In this document: positions 24,686-33,483 of the stretch, one piece after another
Layout of the letters: each line of letters opens with the position of its first letter
How positions within the stretch are numbered: the stretch's first letter is position 1
From: JAAFIP01 sp043766985
GTDB lineage: Bacteria; Pseudomonadota; Gammaproteobacteria; Burkholderiales; Burkholderiaceae_C
NCBI GenBank assembly: GCA_043766985.1
Contig: JAYUHM010000234.1
Location: 34,504-98,503, forward strand
Direction of reading: 5' to 3'
DNA length: 64,000 bases
Notes under the pieces: model-generated
The model's database searches: none
Told to the model about the DNA's origin: nothing
What the model saw: the letters and a program-made list of their open reading frames with translations, nothing else
Program-made: the position numbers and the translations under genes

Positions 24686-27600
24686 ATGCTAGACATTACC
24701 TTCCCCGAATCCCTGCCCGTATCCGCTCGCCGTGACGAGATTGCCACCGCTATCCGAGACCACCAAGTGGTGATTGTGTGTGGCGAGACGGGGTCGGGCA
24801 AGACCACACAGTTGCCCAAGATTGCTTTGGCTTTAGGCCGCGGCAAATTGAATTACCCGCCTGGAAGGGGCAAGCTGATTGGCCACACCCAGCCGCGCCG
24901 CATTGCTGCTACCTCGGTGGCCAAGCGGATTGCGGAGGAACTGAAGACACCGCTGGGCGATGTGGTGGGCTACAAGGTGCGCTTCCAGGACCGGCTCTCG
25001 CGGGACGCGTCTGTCAAGCTGATGACCGACGGTATTTTGCTGGCCGAGACGCAGGGCGACCCGGATTTGAAGGCGTACGACACGCTGATCATTGACGAGG
25101 CGCATGAGCGGTCTTTGAACATTGACTTTCTGCTAGGGTATTTGAAGCAGTTGTTGCCGCGCAGGCCAGACCTCAAAATCATCGTGACCTCGGCCACCAT
25201 TGATGCGGATCGGTTTGCCCGGCATTTTGAATCCAGGAATGGCCCGGCTCCGGTCATCATGGTCAGTGGCCGCATGTTCCCGGTGGAGCAGCGCTACAGG
25301 CCGTTTGAAGAATCGCGTGACTACGATTTGAACTGTGCGATAGCCGACGCAACCGATGAGCTGTGGATGGGCGGCGGTGGCGGCGACATCCTGGTCTTTC
25401 TCCCCGGCGAGCGCGAAATCCGTGAGGCAGCCGACCATTTGCGCAAGCACCTGGCGCACCAGCCATTGCACCGCAATGCGGATGTGATCCCGCTGTTTGC
25501 GCGGCTTAGTCAGCAAGAGCAAGACCGCGTGTTCGAAGTGGGCAACGGCAAACGTATCGTGCTGTCTACCAATGTGGCCGAAACTTCGCTCACGGTGCCG
25601 GGTATCCGCTACGTGATTGACGCAGGCACAGCGCGCGTGAAGCGCTATAGTTTCAGGAATAAAGTAGAGCAGCTGCTGGTCGAGCCAATTGCGCAGGCGG
25701 CCGCTAACCAGCGCTCGGGCCGGTGCGGGCGGGTGGCGGATGGTATTTGCATTCGCCTGTATGAGCAGAAAGACTTTGACGCACGGCCTAAATTTACCGA
25801 CCCGGAGATTCTGCGTTCATCGCTAGCCGGCGTGATCTTGCGCATGAAGGCGCTGCGCCTGGGCCATGTGGAAGACTTCCCCTTTATCGAGCCCCCGCAG
25901 CGCCGCGCCATTGCCGATGGCTATGACCTGCTGCAAGAGCTGGGCGCGGTGGACGAGTACAACGAGCTGACCGCCCTGGGCGCGGAGCTATCGCGCCTGC
26001 CGCTAGACCCGCGGGTGGGCCGCATGATCATCGAGGCACGCAGCCGCAATGCGCTGGACGAGGTGCTGATCATCGCCAGCGCGCTGAGCGTGCAAGATGT
26101 GCGCGACCGCCCGATGGAGGCGCAGCAGCAGGCCGATGAAGCGCACAAGAAGTTTGACGATGAGAAGAGTGAATTTACCGGCTACCTGAAGCTGTGGAAA
26201 TGGATCAACGCAGCGCGGGGTGGCGACGGCAAAGAGCACAAACTCAGCAACCGCCAATACGAACAACTCCTACGCCAAAACTTCGTCAATATCCGCCGCG
26301 TGCGCGAATGGCGCGATATTTATTCGCAGTTGCACACCGTCGTCACCGAACACAAATGGCAGCTCAATTCTCAGCCTGCGAGTTACGAGCAACTGCACCT
26401 GTCCATGCTGGCAGGCCTGCTGGGCAACATCGGCTGGAAGCTGGAAGACGAAGACGTGTATCTGGGCGCGCGGGCGATCAAGTTTTACCGCCATCCGGGG
26501 GCGAATCTGAGCAAAAAGCCGGGCCGCTGGATTGTGGCGGCTGAGCTGGTGGATACGTCGCGCCTCTTTGGAAGGGGCATCGCCGCGATAGAGCCGCAGT
26601 GGATTGAACAAGTAGCCGGCCACCTTTTAAAGAAGCAATTGCTCGACCCGCATTGGGAAAAGAAGAGCGCCGAGGTCATCGCGCTGGAGCGCGCCACGCT
26701 GTACGGCATCGTCATCTACAGTGGCCGCCGCGTCAACTACAGCAAGGTAGACCCCGTGGCCGCGCGCGAGGTGTTTATCCGCGAAGCGCTGGTAGGCAAC
26801 GAGTGGGAGACCAAGCTGCCCTTCCTGGCGCAGAACGAAAAACTGCTCAAACAGGTGGAAGACATCGAGCACAAATCGCGCCGCCAAGACGTGCTGGTAG
26901 ATGACGAGCTGATCTTTGCCTACTACGACCAGCAGATTCCTGCCGTGGTGTGCAGTGGCTATCTGCTGGAGCAGTGGTACCGCGAGGAGAGCAAAAAGAA
27001 CCCCAAGCTCTTGATGCTCACCCGCGAAGAGCTGATGCGCCACGAGGCCGCTGGCATTACCACCCAGGCCTTTCCCAAAGTGGTGCGTTTGGGCGGCGTA
27101 GACTGCCGCGCCACCTACCTGCACGAGCCGGGCGATGCCAAAGACGGCCTGACGGTGGAGGTGCCACTGTTTGCGCTGAACCAGGTTCATGATGAGCGCT
27201 GCGAATGGCTGGTGCCCGGCATGCTGCAAGGCAAAATTTTTGCGTTGATTAAAAGCCTGCACCAGAGGCCCCGCTCGCGCCTGGTGCCACTGCCCGACAG
27301 CGCGGCGCGTTTCTACGCGGTGCTCAGTGAGCCAACGGCCTTTGGTGCCAGCGGTTTGGTAGATGCGCTGCTCAAGCTGTGCCGCGATGCCACTGCCGTA
27401 GACATCAAGCGCGGCGACTTCAAGCTGGACATGCTGCCGCCCCATTTGTTCATGAACTTCAGAGTGGTAGACGAGCATGGCCGCCAGATGGGCACGGGGC
27501 GCAACCTGGCCGCGCTCAAAGCCGAGCTGGGTGTGCAGGCGCGCGGTGCATTTGCATCGCTGGCGGCTCTGTCTAGTGCGGCCAGCAAAGTGCCTAAGGT

Positions 27601-28582
27601 ACTTCTTGATGATGACAATAACCAGCCAAATCAGCCGCAAGCCCAACAGGATATAGCACAAGCTGCTATTAAACATGTAGCAAATGCTAATACCCCTGCG
27701 TTTCAAGCGGATGCGCGCTACACCGCCTGGACGTTTGGCGAGCTGCCCGAGCTGCTGGAGATCTCTCGCCAATCGGGGCGCGGTGCCAACGCCCAAGTGC
27801 AAACCTTGATCGGTTTTCCGGCGCTGATAGACCATGGCGATGCCGTGAGCGTAGAAGTGTTTGACGAGCCCGACGTAGCCGCTGCCAAACACCGCGCTGG
27901 CCTGCGCCGCCTGTTTGCCTTGCAGATCAAAGACGCGCTCAAATACCTGGAAAAAAATATCCCCGATCTGCAAAAAATGAGCGTCGCTTACATGCCGCTC
28001 GGCACCAGCGAGGAGCTGAAAAGCCAGATCATTGACGTAGCGCTGGACAAAGCCTTCTTGTTGGACCCGCTGCCAACCAACGCCGACGACTTCAAACGCC
28101 GCGTCGACGAAGGCCGTGGCCGCCTGACCTTGATAGCCAACGAAGTGGCACGTTTGTGCGGCACTATTTTGACGGAATATGCCGCCGCGGCCCGCAAGAT
28201 CAAAGACACCAAAAACGCCCCCGAGGCCACGGCGGACGCGGCCCAGCAGCTGCAGCGCCTGATGCCCAAGCGCTTTTTGACGGCTACTACCTTCATCCAG
28301 CTGCAGCACTTCCCGCGCTACCTGAAAGCCATCACCCTGCGCCTGGAAAAACACCGCACCGACCCCGTACGCGATGCTTTGCGCCTGAGTGAGCTAAGAC
28401 CCCAAGAGCAGCGTTTTGTCCGTCTGCTGGCTGAACGCAAAGGTGTGCTGGATGTTCGCTTGGCCGAGCTGCGCTGGTTGCTGGAAGAGCTGCGTGTCAG
28501 CTTTTTCGCCCAAGAGTTGCGTACGCCGCAGCCTGTCAGCACCAAGCGGCTGGATAAGGTGTGGGCGCAGTTGATGCAGTGA
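24686..28582 (+). CDS. hrpA: ATP-dependent RNA helicase HrpA
   Basis: A DEAH-box helicase of 1298 residues, the usual HrpA length. Motifs: GETGSGKTTQ (Walker A, about residue 33), TQPRRIAA, DEAHERS (Walker B), TSATI, STNVAETSLT and QRSGRCGR, followed by HA2/OB-fold regions and the long HrpA-specific C-terminal DUF3418 domain. It unwinds RNA and is linked to fimbrial mRNA processing and stalled-ribosome rescue in other bacteria. At residues about 985-997 (QQDIAQAAIK) a dispersed repeat copy is translated in a low-complexity linker rich in N and Q. The start is ATG 24686. Confidence 0.95.
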   Translation: MLDITFPESLPVSARRDEIATAIRDHQVVIVCGETGSGKTTQLPKIALALGRGKLNYPPGRGKLIGHTQPRRIAATSVAKRIAEELKTPLGDVVGYKVRFQDRLSRDASVKLMTDGILLAETQGDPDLKAYDTLIIDEAHERSLNIDFLLGYLKQLLPRRPDLKIIVTSATIDADRFARHFESRNGPAPVIMVSGRMFPVEQRYRPFEESRDYDLNCAIADATDELWMGGGGGDILVFLPGEREIREAADHLRKHLAHQPLHRNADVIPLFARLSQQEQDRVFEVGNGKRIVLSTNVAETSLTVPGIRYVIDAGTARVKRYSFRNKVEQLLVEPIAQAAANQRSGRCGRVADGICIRLYEQKDFDARPKFTDPEILRSSLAGVILRMKALRLGHVEDFPFIEPPQRRAIADGYDLLQELGAVDEYNELTALGAELSRLPLDPRVGRMIIEARSRNALDEVLIIASALSVQDVRDRPMEAQQQADEAHKKFDDEKSEFTGYLKLWKWINAARGGDGKEHKLSNRQYEQLLRQNFVNIRRVREWRDIYSQLHTVVTEHKWQLNSQPASYEQLHLSMLAGLLGNIGWKLEDEDVYLGARAIKFYRHPGANLSKKPGRWIVAAELVDTSRLFGRGIAAIEPQWIEQVAGHLLKKQLLDPHWEKKSAEVIALERATLYGIVIYSGRRVNYSKVDPVAAREVFIREALVGNEWETKLPFLAQNEKLLKQVEDIEHKSRRQDVLVDDELIFAYYDQQIPAVVCSGYLLEQWYREESKKNPKLLMLTREELMRHEAAGITTQAFPKVVRLGGVDCRATYLHEPGDAKDGLTVEVPLFALNQVHDERCEWLVPGMLQGKIFALIKSLHQRPRSRLVPLPDSAARFYAVLSEPTAFGASGLVDALLKLCRDATAVDIKRGDFKLDMLPPHLFMNFRVVDEHGRQMGTGRNLAALKAELGVQARGAFASLAALSSAASKVPKVLLDDDNNQPNQPQAQQDIAQAAIKHVANANTPAFQADARYTAWTFGELPELLEISRQSGRGANAQVQTLIGFPALIDHGDAVSVEVFDEPDVAAAKHRAGLRRLFALQIKDALKYLEKNIPDLQKMSVAYMPLGTSEELKSQIIDVALDKAFLLDPLPTNADDFKRRVDEGRGRLTLIANEVARLCGTILTEYAAAARKIKDTKNAPEATADAAQQLQRLMPKRFLTATTFIQLQHFPRYLKAITLRLEKHRTDPVRDALRLSELRPQEQRFVRLLAERKGVLDVRLAELRWLLEELRVSFFAQELRTPQPVSTKRLDKVWAQLMQ
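27641..27674 (-). repeat. Dispersed repeat, copy G, in frame inside hrpA
   Basis: A reverse copy: GCCCAACAGGATATAGCAC then AAGCTGCTATTAAA. It lies in the region between two domains of HrpA and keeps the reading frame. Confidence 0.8.
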
Positions 28583-28590
28583 ATGGTGCG

Positions 28591-28741
28591 TTGGCTGTTT
28601 GAAGATTACGCATCTTGTTTTTTGTAGCGTTGCGGCGGTTGAAGAATTTGCGCTGCAAAATACTCCGAAATTTCAGCGCTTGTAAACCGTTTGGGTTGCA
28701 ATCCGAGACATCATGCCCCCGCGGCATCTTCAAACGCCCAA
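28591..28741. repeat. Inverted repeat between hrpA and apaH
   Basis: Imperfect 16-bp arms at 28591-28606 (TTGGCTGTTTGAAGAT) and 28726-28741 (ATCTTCAAACGCCCAA), two mismatches, about 120 bp apart. It could be a small non-autonomous element or a chance match. Confidence 0.35.
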
Positions 28742-28800
28742 AGCAATGTGATTAAGGTAGCTGGCAATCTTCAAGCCCCCGCCGAAAAACACAGAGCCAC

Positions 28801-29625
28801 CTACCCCGGAACCTGCTCCTGCCCACAAGCCACCTGCACCAGCTCACGCCGCCCACCATCCACTCGCATAGCCGACAAACAACCGCCCCACACACAGCCC
28901 GTGTCCAAGCCAATCAACCCAGGCAGATTGCGCAAACCCAAAGTAGACCAATGCCCAAACGCCACTGTCACATCAGCGGTTTTGCGCCCCGGCACATCAA
29001 ACCACGGCATAACGCCAGCAGGTGCGGCGCCTGCGCCTTCTTTGGTGGCAAACTCCATCTCGCCCGCTGCACTGCAAAAACGCAAACGGGTAAGCGCATT
29101 GACGACCACCCGCAGGCGCTCGGTGCCTTGCAGGGTATCGCTCCACTGCGCGGGCTGGTTACCGTACATGCTCTGCAAAAAATCTGCATGGGTGTCGGCG
29201 CGCAAGGCGGCACATACCTCGTTGCTTAAAGCCAAGGTTTGCGCCGCGCTCCACTGGGGCAGCACACCGGCGTGCACCATCAGCAAGCCATCTTGCAGCA
29301 AGGCCAGGGGGCGATGGCGCAGCCAATGCAGTAGGGCGGCTGCGTCGGGGGCAGCCAGCAGCTGGGCCAGTGTGTCGCTGCGGTGCGCGGGCCGCGCGCC
29401 AGTGGCTACGGCCAAGGCGTGCAGGTCGTGGTTGCCTAGCAAGCACTGCGCGGCGTCGCCCAGCGCCACCAGGCGGCGCAGTACGGCCAGCGAGGCCGGG
29501 CCACGGTTTACCAGGTCGCCCAGCAGCACCAGCTGGTCGCGGCTAGGCGAGAAGCCAATTTCGGCCAGCAACGCGCCCAAAGCGTCGTCGCAGCCCTGCA
29601 CATCGCCAATCAGATACAGTCCCAT
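28801..29625 (-). CDS. apaH: Symmetrical bis(5'-nucleosyl)-tetraphosphatase
   Basis: A 274-residue calcineurin-like phosphoesterase that splits Ap4A into two ADP. It starts MGLYLIGDVQGC, giving the GD-x-G metal motif, then LVLLGDLVNRGPASL (GDxVxRG) and LLGNHDLHALAV (GNHD), the classical ApaH series. A C-terminal GLDTGCVWGG carries the late conserved residues. The start is ATG 29625. It is divergent from the CorC-type gene with only 25 bp between starts. Confidence 0.95.
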   Translation of the reverse strand: MGLYLIGDVQGCDDALGALLAEIGFSPSRDQLVLLGDLVNRGPASLAVLRRLVALGDAAQCLLGNHDLHALAVATGARPAHRSDTLAQLLAAPDAAALLHWLRHRPLALLQDGLLMVHAGVLPQWSAAQTLALSNEVCAALRADTHADFLQSMYGNQPAQWSDTLQGTERLRVVVNALTRLRFCSAAGEMEFATKEGAGAAPAGVMPWFDVPGRKTADVTVAFGHWSTLGLRNLPGLIGLDTGCVWGGCLSAMRVDGGRRELVQVACGQEQVPG

Positions 29626-29650
29626 GGTGTACTTTCAATTTTCTTGATTT

Positions 29651-30949
29651 ATGGACTTTATCCTGATTGCCGTGTTGACCTTGCTGAACGCGGCTTTTGC
29701 CATGAGCGAAATGGCGTTAACCGCCAGCCGCAAAACGCGGCTGATGGCCATGGCCGAGAGTGGTGATGCAGGGGCCATAGCGGCGCTGGAGCTGAACGCG
29801 CACCCTACACAAATGCTGTCAACCGTACAGGTGGGCATCACCTCTATTGGCATGCTTAACGGCATTGTGGGGGAGGCGGCCTTTAGCGAGGGGGTGTCGC
29901 AGTCCTTGCAACAGATGGGTTTGGCCGCCAAATTTGCGGCCCCAGCGGCCACTACGTTTGTGGTGGCCCTCATTACCTTCATCACCCTGATTTTTGGCGA
30001 ACTGGTGCCCAAACGCATTGGTTTGCTCTACCCCGAGGCGGTGGCCCGGGTAATGGCCCGGCCCATGGCCTGGCTGGCCAAGGTGGCCAACCCGTTTGTC
30101 AAGCTGCTGACCATGTGCACCCAAGGTGTGCTCAAGCTGATGCGCATCAACACCAACCACGCCCGCTCGGTCACCGAGGCTGAGATTTCTGCCAGCCTGG
30201 ACGAGGGGCTGGATGCGGGCGTGATAGAAGCCCACGAGCGGCAAATGGTGCAAAACCTGTTTCACCTGGACGACCGCCCGCTGACCTCCATCATGGCGCC
30301 CCGCCTGGATATTGTGTGGCTGGACGCTTCGCTTACCGTAGCACAAGGCTTGGAGAAGGCCGGCGGCACCAAAGATGCCAGCATCAAAACATCGCACAGC
30401 TGGTTTCCGGTATGCCGTGGCGGGCTGGACGACGTGATTGGCCTGGTAAGCACAGCCCGCATGCTGCGCACTGACACCACTGCCACGCTGGACAGCCTGG
30501 TCAGCCCGGCGATTTTTATCCCCGAGACCTTAAGCGGCATGGAGCTGCTGGAGCAGTTTCGCGCCCAGTCGGCGCGCCTGGTGTTTGTGGTGGACGAGTA
30601 CGGTGTGGTGCAAGGCCTGCTGACGCCGCGCGACCTGCTGGAGGCCATTACTGGCGAGCTGAAACCGCAAGCCTCTGCCGACGCATGGGCGACGCACCAG
30701 GCCGATGGCTCGTGGCTGCTGGACGGCCTGATGCCGATTGCCGAGCTAAAGGCGCGGCTGGGGATTGACGACGATCTGCCAGAAGAAGACAAAAACCGTT
30801 ACAACACCCTGGCTGGCCTGCTGATGGCGGTGGCTGGCGAGTTGCCCCAGCAAGGCGACACCATCGAATGCGCCAGCTGGCAATTTCAGGTGCAGGCGCT
30901 GGAAGGTCGGCGTTTAGACCGCATCAGGGCGTTAAAAGCAGCCAATTAG
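29651..30949 (+). CDS. HlyC/CorC (UPF0053) family membrane protein with CBS domains
   Basis: A 432-residue protein. The N-terminal DUF21 membrane domain has three to four transmembrane segments (starting MDFILIAVLTLLNAAFAMSE) with the motif IFGELVPKRIGL. Two CBS domains follow (DRPLTSIMAPR to IFIPETLSG and a second ending VQGLLTPRDLLEAI), then a C-terminal CorC_HlyC domain (ADGSWLLDG, NTLAGLLM). The family includes magnesium/cobalt efflux and polyamine exporters (PaeA). The ion is not decided by the sequence. Confidence 0.92.
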   Translation: MDFILIAVLTLLNAAFAMSEMALTASRKTRLMAMAESGDAGAIAALELNAHPTQMLSTVQVGITSIGMLNGIVGEAAFSEGVSQSLQQMGLAAKFAAPAATTFVVALITFITLIFGELVPKRIGLLYPEAVARVMARPMAWLAKVANPFVKLLTMCTQGVLKLMRINTNHARSVTEAEISASLDEGLDAGVIEAHERQMVQNLFHLDDRPLTSIMAPRLDIVWLDASLTVAQGLEKAGGTKDASIKTSHSWFPVCRGGLDDVIGLVSTARMLRTDTTATLDSLVSPAIFIPETLSGMELLEQFRAQSARLVFVVDEYGVVQGLLTPRDLLEAITGELKPQASADAWATHQADGSWLLDGLMPIAELKARLGIDDDLPEEDKNRYNTLAGLLMAVAGELPQQGDTIECASWQFQVQALEGRRLDRIRALKAAN

Positions 30950-31015
30950 CAGAATTTGGTTAGAAAAGTGAGCTAGCAATGGCCGTTACATGGGCAGATG
31001 CTCGCGGTAAAACCT

Positions 31016-31033
31016 TGTAAAGCAAACTTTACA
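31016..31033. promoter_or_regulatory. Palindrome upstream of the glycine-zipper gene
   Basis: A perfect inverted repeat TGTAAAG-N4-CTTTACA about 95 bp before the start codon of the glycine-zipper protein. It may be a regulator-binding site. Confidence 0.35.
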
Positions 31034-31127
31034 CGCCCAGTTTGAACATGTTCTGACCAAAACGGTCTACCATTTGGTTACCGGTAGCGTTATAGCCATA
31101 TCGCTGGTGTTTTAGCAAGGTGTTGTC

Positions 31128-31916
31128 ATGAAAAACCGTCAATTATTGAGTCGTTCATTTATCCCGTCGTCGCTGGTTTGCGCCACTTTGGGCTTGGCCA
31201 GTATGGTTGCCCATGGGCAAGCCTTTGCGCAAGACGTAGGCCGTGTCATCTCTAGCACCGCCATCATCAGCCAGGTGAGTGTGCCGCGCCAAGTGTGCGC
31301 CCAAGAGCAAGTGCAAGTGCAAACCCAAACACCGGCTAGCAAGTCGGGCGCTGGCGCTCTGATGGGCGGTATTGCCGGTGGCGCCATGGGTAACGCCGTA
31401 GGCCAGGGCAGTGGCCGCGCGGCAGCCACCATACTGGGCATCTTTGGGGGAGCCATTTTGGGCGACCGCATCGAAGGCGGCAGCCCAGCGCAAGCGGCTA
31501 CCACGCAGCAAACCGTTAACCGCTGCTCCACACAAAACTTCCTGGAAAACCGTACTTCGGGCTACCAAGTGGTGTATGAGTACGCTGGCAAGCAATACAC
31601 CGTGCAAATGCCCAATGACCCGGGCCCCACGATACAGCTACAAGTAGTGCCCGCTGGGGCCACCGTACCCGTTGCGCCAGCCCCTGCCGCACCAGCCCCG
31701 CGCGTGATGTCGCAAGTGGAGCCGCAGGTGGTTGTGCAGGAGCCGGTTTATAACGCTACTGTCATTACCTCGGGTACCGTCTACCAGCCTTATGTAGTGG
31801 CGGCGCCTTACCCTTACTACTACCCTGGCCCGGTTTTTGGCACATCGCTCATTATTCGAGGCGGGTCTGGTTACGGCCATCGCCATGGTGGGCATTACGG
31901 CCAAGGCCGCTGGTAA
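31128..31916 (+). CDS. Glycine-zipper 2TM-domain outer-membrane-type protein
   Basis: A 262-residue exported protein. A signal peptide ends around FAQD (residue 36). A glycine-zipper segment follows: GALMGGIAGGAMGNAVGQG and AAATILGIFGGAILGDRI (about residues 78-112), typical of Rickettsia 17-kDa-type/SlyB-like proteins that sit in the outer membrane. The C-terminal half is rich in valine/proline and ends in GHRHGGHYG, a histidine-rich tail. AAGGTG lies before the ATG. A strong terminator follows at 31961. Confidence 0.8.
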   Translation: MKNRQLLSRSFIPSSLVCATLGLASMVAHGQAFAQDVGRVISSTAIISQVSVPRQVCAQEQVQVQTQTPASKSGAGALMGGIAGGAMGNAVGQGSGRAAATILGIFGGAILGDRIEGGSPAQAATTQQTVNRCSTQNFLENRTSGYQVVYEYAGKQYTVQMPNDPGPTIQLQVVPAGATVPVAPAPAAPAPRVMSQVEPQVVVQEPVYNATVITSGTVYQPYVVAAPYPYYYPGPVFGTSLIIRGGSGYGHRHGGHYGQGRW

Positions 31917-31960
31917 TTGGTAGCAAGGCACAGCAACTGCTCTGCTGGACCAAAAGAAAA

Positions 31961-31994
31961 AGCCGCTTGAAACGTGAGTTTCAAGCGGCTTTTG
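31961..31994 (+). terminator. Rho-independent terminator
   Basis: A 13-bp perfect stem (AGCCGCTTGAAAC/GTTTCAAGCGGCT) with a 4-nt loop, followed by TTTGT; on the other strand it is preceded by an A-rich tract, so it may work in both directions and also serve the tRNA. Confidence 0.85.
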
Positions 31995-31998
31995 TACG

Positions 31999-32074
31999 TG
32001 GTGCCGATGAGCGGAATCGAACTGCTGACCTACGCGTTACGAGTGCGTTGCTCTACCAACTGAGCTACATCGGC
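31999..32074 (-). tRNA. tRNA-Thr (CGT)
   Basis: A 76-nt cloverleaf on the minus strand starting GCCGATGTAGCTC and ending in an encoded CCA. The anticodon loop CTCGTAA gives anticodon CGU (codon ACG). There is an A·C mismatch at the base next to the anticodon loop and another within the T stem (A52·C62). Confidence 0.92.
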
Positions 32075-32130
32075 TTCAAGTCGAATTATAGCAAAACAAC
32101 TTGCCGTTACTGGCGCGTTGAGTGCTATTA

Positions 32131-32166
32131 AATAAATAGCTCTTTGTGCCTCATCCTATTGGGCTT
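32131..32166 (+). repeat. Dispersed repeat, copy H
   Basis: An intergenic copy between tRNA-Thr and fbp: AAATAGCTCTTTGTGCC then CATCCTATTGGGCTT. Confidence 0.7.
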
Positions 32167-32171
32167 TCGGG

Positions 32172-33185
32172 TTATTTTGCTTCTAAATGGTAGGATGTGG
32201 CGCGTTCCACTTCGTTTTTGGAGCCTAGTATCACGCTCACGCGTTCGTGCAGTTTGGTGGGCTGGATGTCCAAAATGCGCTGCTGGCCATTGGTAGCCGC
32301 ACCGCCAGCCTGCTCAATCAACCAGCTCATGGGGTTGGCCTCGTACATCAGGCGCAGCTTGCCGGCTTTCTCCGGTTCCCGTTTGTCCCAAGGGTACATA
32401 AACACCCCGCCGCGGGTAAGAATGCGGTGCACGTCGGCCACCATGCTGGCTATCCAGCGCATGTTGAAGTCTTTGCCGCGAGGGCCATCTTTGCCTTGCA
32501 AACACTCGTCGATATAGCGCTTCACGGGCGGGGCCCAGTGGCGCATGTTGCTCATATTGATGGCAAATTCTTTGGTGTCTGCCGGGATGGTGACGTTCTC
32601 TTCGGTCAAGATAAAGCTGCCTTGCTCGCGGTCTAGCGTGAACATGGCTACGCCGTCGCCCACAGTAAGCACGAGGGTGGTTTGGGGGCCGTACACGCAG
32701 TAGCCTGCAGCGACCTGCTTGTTACCGGCCTGCAAAAAGTCTTTTTCTTCAATGCCTGCATCGTGGTCGTCGGGCTTTTTGAGCACGCTGAAAATCGTGC
32801 CGATGCTGACGTTCACGTCGATGTTGCTGGAGCCGTCTAATGGGTCAAACAGCAGCAGGTATTCGCCCTGCGGGTAGCGGTTAGGCACCAGGTAAATGCT
32901 GTCCATCTCCTCACTGGCCATGGCGGCCAGGTTGCCGCCCCATTCGTTGGCCTCGATCAGCACCTCGTTGGCAATAATGTCGAGCTTTTTTTGTACCTCG
33001 CCTTGCACGTTTTCAGTGCCCGCTGTGCCCAGCACGCCACCCAATGCGCCTTTGTTGACGGCATGGCTGATGCTCTTGCAACTGCGGGCGACGACTTCTA
33101 GCAGCAGCCTGAGCTGGGGCGGTATGCGCCCATCAATGCGTTGCTGCTCTACGAGGTATCGGGTAAGGGATATTTTGCTGGTCAT
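32172..33185 (-). CDS. fbp: Fructose-1,6-bisphosphatase, class I
   Basis: A 337-residue enzyme of gluconeogenesis or the Calvin cycle. The start MTSKISLTRYL at 33185 fits the family; an in-frame extension to 33266 lies within an inverted-repeat element and is not credible. Metal-binding motifs are MASEEMDSI and FDPLDGSSNID, and the substrate/active-site segment GGVFMYPWDKREP and RLMYEANPMSWLIEQAGG are present. It is transcribed leftward after pepN, separated from it by the repeat element at 33224-33453. Confidence 0.95.
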   Translation of the reverse strand: MTSKISLTRYLVEQQRIDGRIPPQLRLLLEVVARSCKSISHAVNKGALGGVLGTAGTENVQGEVQKKLDIIANEVLIEANEWGGNLAAMASEEMDSIYLVPNRYPQGEYLLLFDPLDGSSNIDVNVSIGTIFSVLKKPDDHDAGIEEKDFLQAGNKQVAAGYCVYGPQTTLVLTVGDGVAMFTLDREQGSFILTEENVTIPADTKEFAINMSNMRHWAPPVKRYIDECLQGKDGPRGKDFNMRWIASMVADVHRILTRGGVFMYPWDKREPEKAGKLRLMYEANPMSWLIEQAGGAATNGQQRILDIQPTKLHERVSVILGSKNEVERATSYHLEAK

Positions 33186-33223
33186 GTTGTTGGTGCTGTT
33201 GCGGGCGAGGAATGGGAGGGGGA

Positions 33224-33453
33224 TTTTTTGAACGCAGAGGGCGCGAAGGTTTCGCAGAGGGCGCAAAAAAGAAAATACAAAAATAAAACCAAAAAAGCCA
33301 ATACAAAATCTAATTTCTCAGAATTGAATTCTCAAACTAAATGAGTTGATTTCTAATTTTGAATTTTATTCCTTATTTTTTCTTCCTTTTCTCTCTTCTT
33401 TTGTCTTCTTTTGCGCTCTTTGCGAAACCTTCGCGTTCTTTGCGTTCAAAAAC
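33224..33453. mobile_element. MITE-like element with ~45-bp inverted repeats
   Basis: Left arm 33224-33271 and right arm 33409-33453 are imperfect inverted repeats built on GAACGCAGAGGGCGCGAAGG and GTTTCGCAGAGGGCGCAAAA. The ~135 bp between them is very AT-rich, purine-rich on the left and pyrimidine-rich on the right, so the whole could fold as one long hairpin. It encodes no protein. It fills the pepN-fbp intergenic region and sits 38 bp before the fbp start codon. Confidence 0.7.
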
Positions 33454-33483
33454 TCTTCGGTTTTCGGTATTGCCTGAAAAGCG

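Noticed and set aside
26627..28354. A long open frame (575 codons) on the minus strand opposite hrpA
   Set aside because: It has no recognisable domain, and hrpA on the other strand has a complete set of motifs. GC-rich codon use creates such antisense frames.
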